The notes under the pieces are model-generated. The model saw nothing but the letters and a program-made list of their open reading frames with translations, was not told the origin of the DNA and ran no database searches. A program made the translations under genes and the position numbers. DNA of 64,000 nucleotides from Paenibacillus sp. FJAT-29882 (GTDB lineage: Bacteria; Bacillota; Bacilli; Bacillales; DSM-1321), in contig NZ_LMVB01000007.1 of the NCBI RefSeq assembly GCF_001510645.1, positions 41,628 to 105,627 on the forward strand, in the 5' to 3' direction. Each line of letters starts with the position of its first letter. The first letter of the stretch is position 1. Positions 22,913-31,287 of the stretch are shown here, piece after piece.

Positions 22913-23083
22913 TTACATTCTGTTAAAAAGCACTTCATTTCCTCCAGATGAAATTGTAACCCTTAGATTTGTCACTTCTGCTTCTGCACCGAACGGCGGA
23001 ATGAAACCCGTAAAAAACGTTGGCAAAATCAACACAAGCGCAAGCAGGTTTTGGAAGAATCTCTTATAATACTTGCTCCCCAA
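22913..23083 (-). pseudogene. N-terminal stub of a secreted protein (56 codons)
   Basis: A TTG start at 23083 has AAGGAGAG upstream. The product has a basic start, a long hydrophobic signal (NLLALVLILPTFFTGFIPP), an AEA cleavage-like site and the first 17 mature residues (VTNLRVTISSGGNEV). It then stops at 22913, twenty-one bases before the GH101 start. It looks like the front of a larger surface protein that was cut off when GH101 joined here. It may also act as a translated leader. The family is not recognised. Confidence 0.55.
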
Positions 23084-23194
23084 TTCCTCTCCTTCTTTGA
23101 ATTTAATATTTTGATAGAAGGCGATACCTGTTAAGATAAAACAAAATTATTACCAAGTACCACCACCTACTTGTACTCTAGATTACTTTTATTA

Positions 23195-23222
23195 AAACGC
23201 TTACACAATAAAGATATTGTCC
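23195..23222 (-). promoter_or_regulatory. promoter region for GH101 with AraC-like inverted repeat and cre-like site
   Basis: The minus strand reads ACAATATCTTTATTGT, an inverted repeat, then GTAAGCGTTTT (cre-like). A possible -35 TTGTGT and -10 TAATCT are 17 bases apart. The same arrangement occurs upstream of the sugar-binding protein gene at 29842-29870. Confidence 0.65.
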
Positions 23223-23261
23223 AAATTTTTAGAAATATTGTTTTTTTAGTGAATTGTAAAA

Positions 23262-23296
23262 AAAAAGCGAACAGTTCCTGTCACTGTTCGCTACAA
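23262..23296 (-). terminator. terminator after the galT remnant
   Basis: AGCGAACAG / CTGTTCGCT stem with a 9-base loop, followed on the minus strand by nine T. Confidence 0.92.
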
Positions 23297-23304
23297 TAAA
23301 ACTA

Positions 23305-23970
23305 TCAAATTTCGACAACATTCGAGGAGTGACAGGCACCGATAAAACGACGAAATCCTTCTCTTCCCTCTTCATTCCGCTTAAAAACAGCGGCATCTTC
23401 TAGTCCCTTCAAAAACTTTTTCCCCAACTTCTTCTCTTACGAGTAATTCAATATTTGCCTCATTGGCAATCTCTTGGTAACGTACTTTTAGCTCTTCAGC
23501 CCAAGCTAAATGATAGTCAGCAACCATATGTGCATCGCCAAGAATATATTTTTCCACTTCCTCAAGTTCCTCTTTTAAGCGTGCCGGTAAAGAGGCAAGC
23601 CCCATCACTTCAATCAGCCCGATGTTTTCCCTTTTAATATGATGAACATTATTGTGAGGATGGAAAATTCCCAGTGGATGCTCTTCGTTTGTCCGATTGT
23701 TTCGCAAAACCTAATGTAGTTCAAAAAGGTCCCATTCTTGCGAGCAATGGGTGTAATCTTATTGTGCGGTGTCTCACCAGTTCTCGCGATAATTCCAAGT
23801 GTTTCATCACTGTAATTTTGCTTCATAAAAATATGTGCCCCTGCCTCAACAAGAGTACTGATTAGTTCTGAACGGCGACGAATAACAGACATCGGCCATT
23901 TGATAATGGAACACTCCACATTCGGAAACCCAACCATTTCAAAGGTCCAGTCAGAATCTGCCTTAGCCAT
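23305..23970 (-). pseudogene. galT: galactose-1-phosphate uridylyltransferase (Firmicutes type), truncated and frameshifted
   Basis: Only the C-terminal half remains. One frame carries SIIKWPMSVIR, LVEAGAHIF and GETPHNKITPIARKNGT. After a frameshift near 23705 a second frame continues with LRNNRTNEEHPLGIFHPHN, VHHIKRENIGLIEVMGLA and LPARLKEELEEVE. A further shift near 23410 moves to a third frame giving LEDAAVFKRNEEGREGFRRF. The N-terminal half, including the usual uridylyl-site region, is missing. An intact enzyme would transfer UMP to galactose 1-phosphate, the product of the GH112 phosphorylase next door. A short ATG frame with GAGGAGTG before it at 24042 leads into the remnant but has no GalT similarity that I can see. 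Confidence 0.92.
23329..23340. repeat. short motif GTGACAGGCACC
   Basis: A single copy of a 12-mer that resembles small dispersed REP-like words, located inside the degraded 3' end of galT. With one copy in the window the assignment is tentative. Confidence 0.35.
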
Positions 23971-24185
23971 CGGAAATTCGTAATAGTGCTATAATCGATG
24001 CACCCAACGATACTAATGTTTCTTTACTAAGTGTAAACATCTCCGACACTCCTCTTTTTATAACCTCTCGAATATTCGCAATCCTGCACCAACGATGTCA
24101 TTATCATCGACACTTATAGTGTCAACCCAACAAGTATAGATGCTTTGGATTTATTGCTAGTTTCCTTCAGTAAATCTTCCATCCT

Positions 24186-24238
24186 TAAAAAAGTAAAACT
24201 TTAACGAAGCGTTAAGAACACCTCAATAAAGTTTTACT
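24186..24238 (-). terminator. terminator after the phosphorylase/DUF6903 pair
   Basis: AGTAAAACTTTA / TTAAAGTTTTACT arms with an inner GCTTCG region and T6 on the minus strand. It lies 10 bp after the DUF6903-like stop. Confidence 0.85.
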
Positions 24239-24247
24239 CTCATTTTT

Positions 24248-24415
24248 TTAAATGTATTTTCGATTGTAATCATAAAGCAGTCCTAAGAGACCGGCTAATC
24301 CGATTAACATCATGCCGAATTCGAGTTTACCTGCTGTCTTTTGGCCCATGATAATCAATGCTAGACAAGAGATAAACACAACCAGCTTAATAAGGACTAA
24401 AACACTAGCCCTCAT
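24248..24415 (-). CDS. DUF6903-like small membrane protein
   Basis: A 55-residue hydrophobic protein. The start is ATG 24415, eight bases after GGGAGG and 11 bases inside the end of the phosphorylase gene. It has two predicted membrane helices (LIKLVVFISCLALIIMG and FGMMLIGLAGLLGLLYDYN) and ends NRKYI. I associate this short pattern with a family (DUF6903) found next to lacto-N-biose phosphorylase and sugar ABC genes. Its role is unknown. Overlap with the phosphorylase gene suggests translational coupling and therefore a role in galacto-N-biose use, perhaps with the importer. Confidence 0.8.
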   Translation of the reverse strand: MRASVLVLIKLVVFISCLALIIMGQKTAGKLEFGMMLIGLAGLLGLLYDYNRKYI

Positions 24416-26576
24416 TGGGAAAATCCTCCCATCGGATTTCACTAGGTACCAAAGTCATTTCTTTACTGTTGCCTTCTCCGTCATAAACAACCGTCATTTG
24501 TTCCCTCATTGAATTGTTAACAATCGCCATTTTTCGAATGGAAGGGTAGGCATGAATCTCACAATGGATATTGCTCGCATGCCATTTATGGAATTCTTCC
24601 TCTTTATGGGCAGCATAGTATAACGCACGGATCAACAGCCGCGTATTTTCCTCGCTGTATGGAAGCCCCGCTATATAGATGGCTCGGCCTTCTCCAAATG
24701 GATGACTGGAAAGACGAACTTCTCCATTGGAATACTCAATAATTTCGGTTTCCTCTGATAATGCATAAATATTTTTCATTCCCTCACCAAAATCAAATTG
24801 AGCACTGTCTGCAGAAATAAAATGCTCTTCGATAGGAGTGACAAAATATTTATCTGTTGATAAACTGAATCCCAGTTCTTTGTCAACACCTAAAACATTC
24901 GCCAATTGGAAGTAATGGCCTTCATGCTGATAAGCTGTTGGTTCACCAATACCTACGAAGCCGCCGCCGTTATGAATCCAGGCTCTGATTGTAGTGACTA
25001 ACTTTTCATTAATCCAATAATCCCCACCTGAGAAAGCCGTACCCCCATCGCCGGCATTAATGATGACATCAACACCCTCAGGTACCCCATCGTTGATGAT
25101 ATCATCAAAACTAATGAACGAAACTTCCACAGCAGCCCCGCTCAAAGATTCCAATACACCTAAATAAGAATAAATTTGTTTATACCACAAAGCATGGGCA
25201 ACCATATGTGTCTGCCAAGTTCTCAGCTTGCCCCAAGAATTCAAAATTGCGACTTTAAGACCACTGTATGGTTTAACGCCTTTGATCGTGTCATAAATTT
25301 CACGGAATTCCTCGGTGACTTTTTCAATATATGATACAAATTCTGGATATTGATAAGCCAGGCTTAAATAACCGCCATAGCCGATGCGATCAACAGGGTT
25401 CCGCAGTAACGCTCTCCGGGCCGTTAACCAGTTTTCATTGGCTTCAATCACCGGGTTGTTACCTTCGTAAAACGTATCCGGGAAGAAGTAAGGTAAGAAA
25501 CGGCCTTCTGTATAACGGACATGTGGGATATCCGCAATCATTCGTAATGTTGCTCCGCCGCCGACACTCCCTACCACTGCATCCAATCCAATATTTTTAA
25601 AGTATTTTCCATACGGTTCCGTACCAATCCAGTTATCGCCAAGGAACATCATCGCTTCCTTGCCGCTTTCATGGACAATGTCCACGAGCTTCTTTGCTTC
25701 TTGGGCAACAAATTTTTGCACAAAATCCATATAATCTAAAAAGACCGGAGTTGGAATTCGAAATGAAGTATTATAATAGCCTTGGTCAACGATGTCTTCC
25801 GGTCTTAAACGATAACCTTTTTCTTGTTCAAAGGCATCCAAAGCAGCCACCGAAACACTGGCACCATAACCGAACCAATCGACAAATTTTTCTTTGCCAA
25901 GATTATTGAACACAAGGGTAAAATGATAGAAAAACGTTGTGAATCTGACCACATCTGTATCCGGATTTTCCGTCAGCCATTGTTTTAAATAGGTTTTCAT
26001 AAATTCATTGGAGTATGGCTGCCTGACATCAAAAGGAATGTCATGTGGCTTATCGCCCCAATTGTTGGTAATATGATTGTACATTTGGGTTGGATCCCAA
26101 ATCACATAAACTAAAAAGGATACCGTGTATTCGTGCCAAGGAATCGCCTTCGTAATGACGACCCGATTTGCCTCTTCGTTTACTTCCCAATCATTAACAT
26201 CAACCACTTCTCCGGTTGTCCGGTCGATGACTTCCCAATATTTCATAGGATCATGGAGGTAATCCGGCCGTAATTGTTCTTCAAAATAGCCTTTCATAAA
26301 ATCAATTTCCAGTGTGTCAGTAAGTGCAGTATTGAACAAGCTCATTAAATAAAGTTGCTGGCATTCTTCCATATGATTCTTTGCAAACTCATTCTGTCCC
26401 CGCGCAACAAAATAAGTCGTATATATTTTGGCATCCAATTGTTTGATGTCATCATCCAGTTTCGTACCATCACTATCTCGAATCGCATCTGCTCCCCAAC
26501 GCTCCATTAATTCTTTTGTTTCCTTTAGAAAGTTTTCTTCACTGGGCAAGGTAACCCGGCCTTTTCTCTTTTCCAT
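24405..26576 (-). CDS. 1,3-beta-galactosyl-N-acetylhexosamine phosphorylase, glycoside hydrolase family 112
   Basis: A 723-residue cytosolic enzyme that splits galacto-N-biose or lacto-N-biose with phosphate into galactose 1-phosphate and GalNAc or GlcNAc. The predicted proton donor is Asp314 in FLGDNWIGTEP. It is surrounded by the GH112 signatures GLDAVVGSVGGGATLR, YTEGRFLPYFFPDTF, RIGYGGYLSL and, in the glutamine-amidotransferase-like C-terminal part, VIINAGDGGTA and GGGFVGIGEP. Length is normal and the frame is unbroken. It follows two sugar ABC permease genes by 11 bp and overlaps the DUF6903-like gene. Its partner GH101 gene lies about 1.5 kb downstream, making a core-1 O-glycan pathway likely. 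The symbols lnpA and gnpA are both in use, so none is given. Confidence 0.97.
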   Translation of the reverse strand: MEKRKGRVTLPSEENFLKETKELMERWGADAIRDSDGTKLDDDIKQLDAKIYTTYFVARGQNEFAKNHMEECQQLYLMSLFNTALTDTLEIDFMKGYFEEQLRPDYLHDPMKYWEVIDRTTGEVVDVNDWEVNEEANRVVITKAIPWHEYTVSFLVYVIWDPTQMYNHITNNWGDKPHDIPFDVRQPYSNEFMKTYLKQWLTENPDTDVVRFTTFFYHFTLVFNNLGKEKFVDWFGYGASVSVAALDAFEQEKGYRLRPEDIVDQGYYNTSFRIPTPVFLDYMDFVQKFVAQEAKKLVDIVHESGKEAMMFLGDNWIGTEPYGKYFKNIGLDAVVGSVGGGATLRMIADIPHVRYTEGRFLPYFFPDTFYEGNNPVIEANENWLTARRALLRNPVDRIGYGGYLSLAYQYPEFVSYIEKVTEEFREIYDTIKGVKPYSGLKVAILNSWGKLRTWQTHMVAHALWYKQIYSYLGVLESLSGAAVEVSFISFDDIINDGVPEGVDVIINAGDGGTAFSGGDYWINEKLVTTIRAWIHNGGGFVGIGEPTAYQHEGHYFQLANVLGVDKELGFSLSTDKYFVTPIEEHFISADSAQFDFGEGMKNIYALSEETEIIEYSNGEVRLSSHPFGEGRAIYIAGLPYSEENTRLLIRALYYAAHKEEEFHKWHASNIHCEIHAYPSIRKMAIVNNSMREQMTVVYDGEGNSKEMTLVPSEIRWEDFPNEG

Positions 26577-26586
26577 GTAAATCCTC

Positions 26587-27474
26587 CTAGTCCTTTAATC
26601 CGCCAAGGGTCATCCCTTGTGTCATTTTCTTTTGAACAATGATATATAAAATCAAGGTTGGCAGCATGACGATAACCATTCCCGCATACATTTGGCCGTA
26701 ATTAGCAGCAGATTTTTGAGCTGCCATTAAGTTCATTAGCCCAACAGGCAAGGTCTTATTTGGACCCGGTATCAGAGTTAGGGCAATAATGTATTCATTC
26801 CAAAATGCAAGGAAATTGAATAAGATGACGGCTATGATGCTTGGTCGGGCCATTGGAATCATAATTGAAATCATCGTTTTGAAATATCCGGCCCCATCGA
26901 CCAACGCAGCTTCCTCATACGTTGATGGCAGCGATTGAAAATAGCTGGACAACAAGTAAATGGTAAATGGCAATGCGGTCGCCGCATAAACCACAGCTAA
27001 AATAAATAAATTGTCCAGTAAGAATCCATCCCCAAATTGTCCACGTAAGAAGGTATCCCCATCCAATAACATCAAGAAAATCGGAACAACAATGTAGTTC
27101 ACATTGATAAATAACCCAGCTTTAAATAAGGCATTCATAAATTGACTGCCTCTAAAGGTGTATCTGGCCAACACATAAGCTGCTGGCAAGGCGACGATCA
27201 ATAAAATGAGCAGCGCCAAAGCAGTCACCATGACTGAATTCAACATATAGGTACCCATGTTTGCCTTCTGTAAAGCATCGATGAAGTTTTGAAAATAGAA
27301 ACCTTTTGGCATGGCCCAAGGGCTACCATAAAATTCCGAGTTTTGCTTCACTGAAGCTAAGAAAACCCATGCAACAGGGATAATGATAGAAATTGCTAAT
27401 GTAATCAGAGCGACGTAGATAAACAAGCGATAAGCTGTTTCTGCACTCATTCCTTTGTGTGGTTTCATGTTCAT
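26587..27474 (-). CDS. carbohydrate ABC transporter permease (MalG family)
   Basis: A 295-residue membrane subunit of a sugar importer with six predicted helices. The EAA loop is seen in LPSTYEEAALVDGAGYFKTMISIMIPMARP, and the C-terminus ends MTQGMTLGGLKD in the usual MalG-type way. It sits between the MalF-type permease (8-bp gap) and the GH112 gene (11-bp gap), so the cargo is probably galacto-N-biose/lacto-N-biose. The first ATG lies 3 bases from GGGGG; a second ATG two codons later has better spacing. No ATPase gene is in the cluster, so a shared multi-sugar ATPase (MsmX type) elsewhere must energise it. Confidence 0.93.
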   Translation of the reverse strand: MNMKPHKGMSAETAYRLFIYVALITLAISIIIPVAWVFLASVKQNSEFYGSPWAMPKGFYFQNFIDALQKANMGTYMLNSVMVTALALLILLIVALPAAYVLARYTFRGSQFMNALFKAGLFINVNYIVVPIFLMLLDGDTFLRGQFGDGFLLDNLFILAVVYAATALPFTIYLLSSYFQSLPSTYEEAALVDGAGYFKTMISIMIPMARPSIIAVILFNFLAFWNEYIIALTLIPGPNKTLPVGLMNLMAAQKSAANYGQMYAGMVIVMLPTLILYIIVQKKMTQGMTLGGLKD

Positions 27475-27482
27475 GGACCCCC

Positions 27483-28373
27483 TTAATACTCCAGCACTTC
27501 CCGTTTGGTAACGCGGCTGACAATTGCAGATAATGCGAATGAGAATATGAAGATTACCACCCCAATAGCCATACCGTAACCATAAGAAGAATTGGTATAG
27601 GCCTGCTTATACATGTAGCTTAAAAATACCTCCGTCGATCCATCTGGCCCGCCGCCCGTCATCGCTTGGACGAGCAGAAAACTTAAATTAATCGTACTGA
27701 TAATGAAGAAGGTTAACGTTGTCCGAATGTTATTCCAAATCAACGGTAGAGTAATACTGAAAAATTGTCTGATTCGTCCAGCACCTTCCAAAGCAGATGC
27801 TTCATAAAAACTTTCTGGGATACTCGCCATACTAGACATATACATGACCATATAGTAGCCAATGGCTTGCCAGACGAGCGCCCCGCCTATGCTGTAGATG
27901 GCAATTTTTTGATCGCCGAGCCACATTTTTTGAAGGTTCTCAAGGTTAAATGAAGCAAGTAGATTATTCAACAAACCTGTGGTTGGATCATAAACCGCTG
28001 AAAAAATCCCAGCAATGACCACAACGGATAAGATATTAGGGATGTAGAAAATAATCCGGAAAAGGCTGTTGCCTTTCATCTTTTCTCTCGTTAATAAAGT
28101 AGCAAACAAGATCGCCAGCACCATGGTAATGAGTGTGACGATAACAATCAATACAATACTGTTCTGAAGTGATCGAAAGAAGTTCAAATCATTCCACAAA
28201 ATTTTGAAATTATCCAGCCCGACAAATACCTTATCATTAGAAAATCCGCCCCACTTATATAAGGACATCCTGAATACCTCAACCGTAGGCAAGATCATAA
28301 AAATAGTTAACAAAATCAATGCGGGTGTCGTACAAACAAAGATAAAAATTCTTTTTTCTATTGTTTTATTCAT
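27483..28373 (-). CDS. carbohydrate ABC transporter permease (MalF family)
   Basis: A 296-residue membrane subunit with six predicted helices. The EAA-type loop is SIPESFYEASALEGAGRIRQFFSITLPLI, and GGGPDGSTEVFLSYMY is typical of sugar permeases. The start is set at ATG 28373, eight bases after GAGG; two earlier codons (GTG, ATG) are possible. Forms the importer with the MalG-type permease and the lipoprotein. A hairpin lies between it and the binding-protein gene, as often seen where the binding protein is made in excess. Confidence 0.93.
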   Translation of the reverse strand: MNKTIEKRIFIFVCTTPALILLTIFMILPTVEVFRMSLYKWGGFSNDKVFVGLDNFKILWNDLNFFRSLQNSIVLIVIVTLITMVLAILFATLLTREKMKGNSLFRIIFYIPNILSVVVIAGIFSAVYDPTTGLLNNLLASFNLENLQKMWLGDQKIAIYSIGGALVWQAIGYYMVMYMSSMASIPESFYEASALEGAGRIRQFFSITLPLIWNNIRTTLTFFIISTINLSFLLVQAMTGGGPDGSTEVFLSYMYKQAYTNSSYGYGMAIGVVIFIFSFALSAIVSRVTKREVLEY

Positions 28374-28396
28374 TACCATCACCTCAACTAATAAAT

Positions 28397-28426
28397 ATAA
28401 CGGTGAGAAAAGTTACTCACCGTTAT
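28397..28426. other. intergenic hairpin between binding protein and permease genes
   Basis: A perfect 11-bp stem (ATAACGGTGAG / CTCACCGTTAT) with an 8-base loop. No strong T-run follows, so it is likely an mRNA stabiliser or partial attenuator after the binding-protein gene. Confidence 0.7.
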
Positions 28427-28450
28427 ACGTAGTGAATTCTATAAAACTAG

Positions 28451-29791
28451 TTATTTTAATGCAGAACGCATTTGGTCACTCACTTTTTCAACCGATTTTT
28501 GCCAATCTTTTACTTTTTTATCACCAGAAACAATACTGTCGATCGTTCTGAATAAAGTATCAGCCATGCTGACACCTTCAACAGCCTCTGTTGCTGCAAA
28601 TCCACCCATTCCTGCTTTAGCTCCAGAATCATATATACTATAGAAAAGTTTATTGTCACCGGTCAGTTTTTCAGAAATACCTTCGAGTGGCTGAATGGCA
28701 CCAGCTTCCGCGAAAATAGCAGCTGCTTCATCGGAATACACATACGTCATGAACTCCTTAGCAGCCTTTTTATTTTTAGCTGCAGAAGGGATCCACATTT
28801 GTTCGAAGAAGGTAAAAGCGTAACGGTCGCCATTTTCTTCAACAGCTGGTAAAGCCGTCATACCCCATTCAAAGCCATCCGCTCTAGGCGCTTCTCCCAT
28901 TTCACCAACGACCCACGTACCATTTGGCATAAAAAGTGCTTTGTTATCAAGGATCAATTGTTGGTTTTTCGTGTAGTCTTTATCATTGGCATTTGCAACA
29001 GTTGTTGGCTCAGTATATTTCGCCAATTTTCCAATAATTTCAAACACTTGAGTTGCTTCAGGAGTTTCCCAAATGCCATCTTCATACTTCATTGCTTTAT
29101 TGTAGAATTCAGGACCGCCCGCCTCTAATAGTAAAGAATAGAAGAATGCATCAAAATAACCAGTGGTAGGATAAGTGAATAAAGTGATTCCTTCTGCTTT
29201 AGCTTTATCACCCAAAGCCCACATCTCATCCCATGTCTTCGGTACTTCCCAGCCTTTTTCTTTTAACAAACTAGCATTATAGAACAATCCTGTTGGGCTG
29301 TAGAACATCGGTGCCAAATACGTTTTGCCGTCATCATAGGGGCTCGTTGCAAGGGTATCGGTAAACCCTGGTACCAACTTATCCTTAACTTTGACATCTT
29401 CACCATAAACGTTCATATCCAAAACATCCGTAATGTCTTCTAAAGCTTGATCTTTGATCAATGTTTCTGTCAGTGCCAGTTTTCTTCCAGTCGCCAATAA
29501 AACCACATCTGGATAGTTTCCTGCTTTCATATTCGGGCTGATAACATCCTCGAGATTTTTATCCACCGTCAATTCAACATCGACCTTCGGATTTGCAGCC
29601 TCATAGGCATCGATTACCTTGGTCCACATATCTTTCCCATAAGCTGATTCAAGCGCCGCCACATGAAGGATTTGTTTTTTACCGTCCTTAGAGTCATCAA
29701 CCTTCGTAGTTTCACTACTCTGACAGGCTATTAAACTCAGTGATAATAACGCTGTCATTCCTGACAACCAAAACTTCTTTTTCATCTTCAT
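28451..29791 (-). CDS. sugar ABC transporter substrate-binding lipoprotein
   Basis: A 446-residue extracellular solute-binding protein of family 1. The start is ATG 29791, with AAGGAGGAGGG upstream; the longer frame to 29863 would cover the promoter. Lipoprotein signal with lipobox LIAC (Cys23). Typical features include YPDVVLLATG, SPTGLFYNASLLKEKGWEVPKTWDE and NGTWVVGEMGE. First gene of the importer-phosphorylase operon, so galacto-N-biose is the expected ligand. An AraC regulator is divergent, and a cre-like/AraC-like motif lies upstream. Confidence 0.94.
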   Translation of the reverse strand: MKMKKKFWLSGMTALLSLSLIACQSSETTKVDDSKDGKKQILHVAALESAYGKDMWTKVIDAYEAANPKVDVELTVDKNLEDVISPNMKAGNYPDVVLLATGRKLALTETLIKDQALEDITDVLDMNVYGEDVKVKDKLVPGFTDTLATSPYDDGKTYLAPMFYSPTGLFYNASLLKEKGWEVPKTWDEMWALGDKAKAEGITLFTYPTTGYFDAFFYSLLLEAGGPEFYNKAMKYEDGIWETPEATQVFEIIGKLAKYTEPTTVANANDKDYTKNQQLILDNKALFMPNGTWVVGEMGEAPRADGFEWGMTALPAVEENGDRYAFTFFEQMWIPSAAKNKKAAKEFMTYVYSDEAAAIFAEAGAIQPLEGISEKLTGDNKLFYSIYDSGAKAGMGGFAATEAVEGVSMADTLFRTIDSIVSGDKKVKDWQKSVEKVSDQMRSALK

Positions 29792-29841
29792 CTTGACCCT
29801 CCTCCTTATTTCCCTTTTATAGGTAAAGTATACGAAAAATA

Positions 29842-29870
29842 AAAACGCTTTCACAATAAACATCTTGTTC
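29842..29870 (-). promoter_or_regulatory. promoter region of the galacto-N-biose importer operon
   Basis: On the minus strand, ACAAGATGTTTATTGT (inverted repeat) is followed by GAAAGCGTTTT (cre-like). A -35-like TTGTGA and -10 TATACT lie 18 bases apart. It matches 23195-23222 upstream of GH101 in both parts and spacing, which suggests common control by the divergent AraC protein and CcpA. Confidence 0.68.
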
Positions 29871-29956
29871 AGTTTTTTAGGTATCTTGCTTTCCGTTGTA
29901 ATAACTCACTAATATCCCTATAATATTAATAAAAGTTCTATAAAGGAGGGAATCAT

Positions 29957-30826
29957 TTGTCTAATGAGATATTTGACGTACCGCAATCTCGACGAGACCG
30001 TCTTCCAGTAAATCTTCTTTATGTAACAAAGTCTAAATATGATAAAGATTGGCATAGCACCAATCATACGCATCACTTCACAGAGCTATTGTACATTACC
30101 AAAGGCAAAGGAACTTTTATCTTTTCCCAAGAAGAAATTCCCGTCAAAGAGCATGATTTAATTATCATCAATCCGAATGTCGAACACACGGAAAGGTCTG
30201 GTGCCGATCACCCGCTCGAATACATTGCACTTGGTATCCAAGGTCTCGCCTTTTCATCTCCAGATAATCCGGGTCAGGTTACTTTTTACAATTATAAAAA
30301 GGAGCAAGAAGTCTATCTCTTTTACCTCCAGCAATTGGTTGAAGAAGTGGAAAACCAGAAGGAAAATTATGAGTTGATAATACAAGATATTTTAGAAATT
30401 TTGTTGCTTAAAATGATGAGAAAAAAAGCATTCAACTTGGAGAAAACCTCTACCCAAAAAATCAGTAAAGATATTGCATTTATCAAAAATTACATTAAGC
30501 AGCATTTTCGCGAAAATATCAATCTGGATACCTTAGCAGAAGCCAGTCATATCAATAAATACTATCTAGCCCATTCCTTCAAGAAATTAGTCGGTGTTTC
30601 ACCCATTGAATACTTAATTCAAACACGCATTAGAGAAAGCAAAATATTGTTGGAATCCACCAACTATCCGATTTCCAATATTTCAACCATTACCGGCTTT
30701 TCTTCCCAATCATTCTTTGCACAATCCTTTAAACGAGAGACGAATCTATCTCCTTCACAATACAGAAATGCTAAAAACTCTAACAAAAACAAAACGAAAA
30801 ATCAAAAAGCAACAAAAGAAACATAG
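29957..30826 (+). CDS. AraC family regulator with cupin sensor domain
   Basis: A 289-residue regulator. The N-terminal cupin-like domain (residues 25-110) shows HTHHFTELLYITKGKGTF and LIIINPNVEHTE. The C-terminal pair of helix-turn-helix motifs starts near residue 175 (IKQHFRENINLDTLAEASHIN, then FKKLVGVSPIEYLIQTRI, and NISTITGFSSQSFFAQSFKR). The start is TTG 29957 with AAAGGAGGG upstream. It is divergent from the importer/phosphorylase operon and is the natural candidate for its sugar-responsive activator. A basic, Asn/Lys-rich tail extends beyond the usual family end. Confidence 0.93.
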   Translation: MSNEIFDVPQSRRDRLPVNLLYVTKSKYDKDWHSTNHTHHFTELLYITKGKGTFIFSQEEIPVKEHDLIIINPNVEHTERSGADHPLEYIALGIQGLAFSSPDNPGQVTFYNYKKEQEVYLFYLQQLVEEVENQKENYELIIQDILEILLLKMMRKKAFNLEKTSTQKISKDIAFIKNYIKQHFRENINLDTLAEASHINKYYLAHSFKKLVGVSPIEYLIQTRIRESKILLESTNYPISNISTITGFSSQSFFAQSFKRETNLSPSQYRNAKNSNKNKTKNQKATKET

Positions 30827-30899
30827 ATTTACTCATTAGCGAATCACGAGAACTCTACACAAATTCTCATTCCTGAACAATTATACTTTATTATCTTTT

Positions 30900-30935
30900 A
30901 AAAAATAAGCCCTTGCCTGCTTTCGCAGATAAGGG
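30900..30935 (-). terminator. terminator of the lost galE gene
   Basis: CCCTT..CTGC / GCAG..AAGGG hairpin followed by CTTATTTTTT on the minus strand, directly after the galE stop codon. Confidence 0.8.
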
Positions 30936-30943
30936 TGATTGAT

Positions 30944-31217
30944 CTAATATAATTGATTTTGGTGCCATCTCCAAGCATCAGCAATGATTTGTTCTAAAAT
31001 CCGTTCTGCTTTCCATCCAAACTCAGAAAAGATCTTTTGGGGAGAAACTACAAGTCTTGCTGGATCCCCGGAGCGACGGTCGGCCTTTTCGACATTTTTT
31101 TCTATCCCTGTTACCTTTTCACACGTCTCAATGACTTCTTTTACAGAATAATCAAGCCCATTACCTAGATTATAAACTTCTGCTGATTTCCTCTCTACCT
31201 TAATATTGAGTACATCT
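30944..31217 (-). pseudogene. galE: UDP-glucose 4-epimerase, C-terminal fragment
   Basis: An intact-frame fragment of about 90 codons ending in TAG at 30944. It encodes the typical GalE tail: VYNLGNGLDYSVKEVIETCE, KVTGIEKNVEKADRRSGDPA, IFSEFGWKAE and DAWRWHQNQ. The Rossmann-fold N-terminal two thirds with the catalytic Tyr are missing. It does not sit with a full gal operon. It is evidently the remains of the Leloir genes that once served the phosphorylase pathway. Confidence 0.92.
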
Positions 31218-31287
31218 CTGATTTGTAGAACTTACCGTAGTAATTTAACGGTTTATATTTTTTATACACAGCTCATCTTTATTTTAA

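Larger units (their letters stand above)
30827..31287. other. region with galE remnant and junction to the right direct repeat
   Basis: After the AraC gene there is a minus-strand terminator (30900-30935) and the galE remnant (30944-31217). About 70 bp of unassigned AT-rich DNA then lead into the 201-bp repeat at 31288. Confidence 0.6.
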
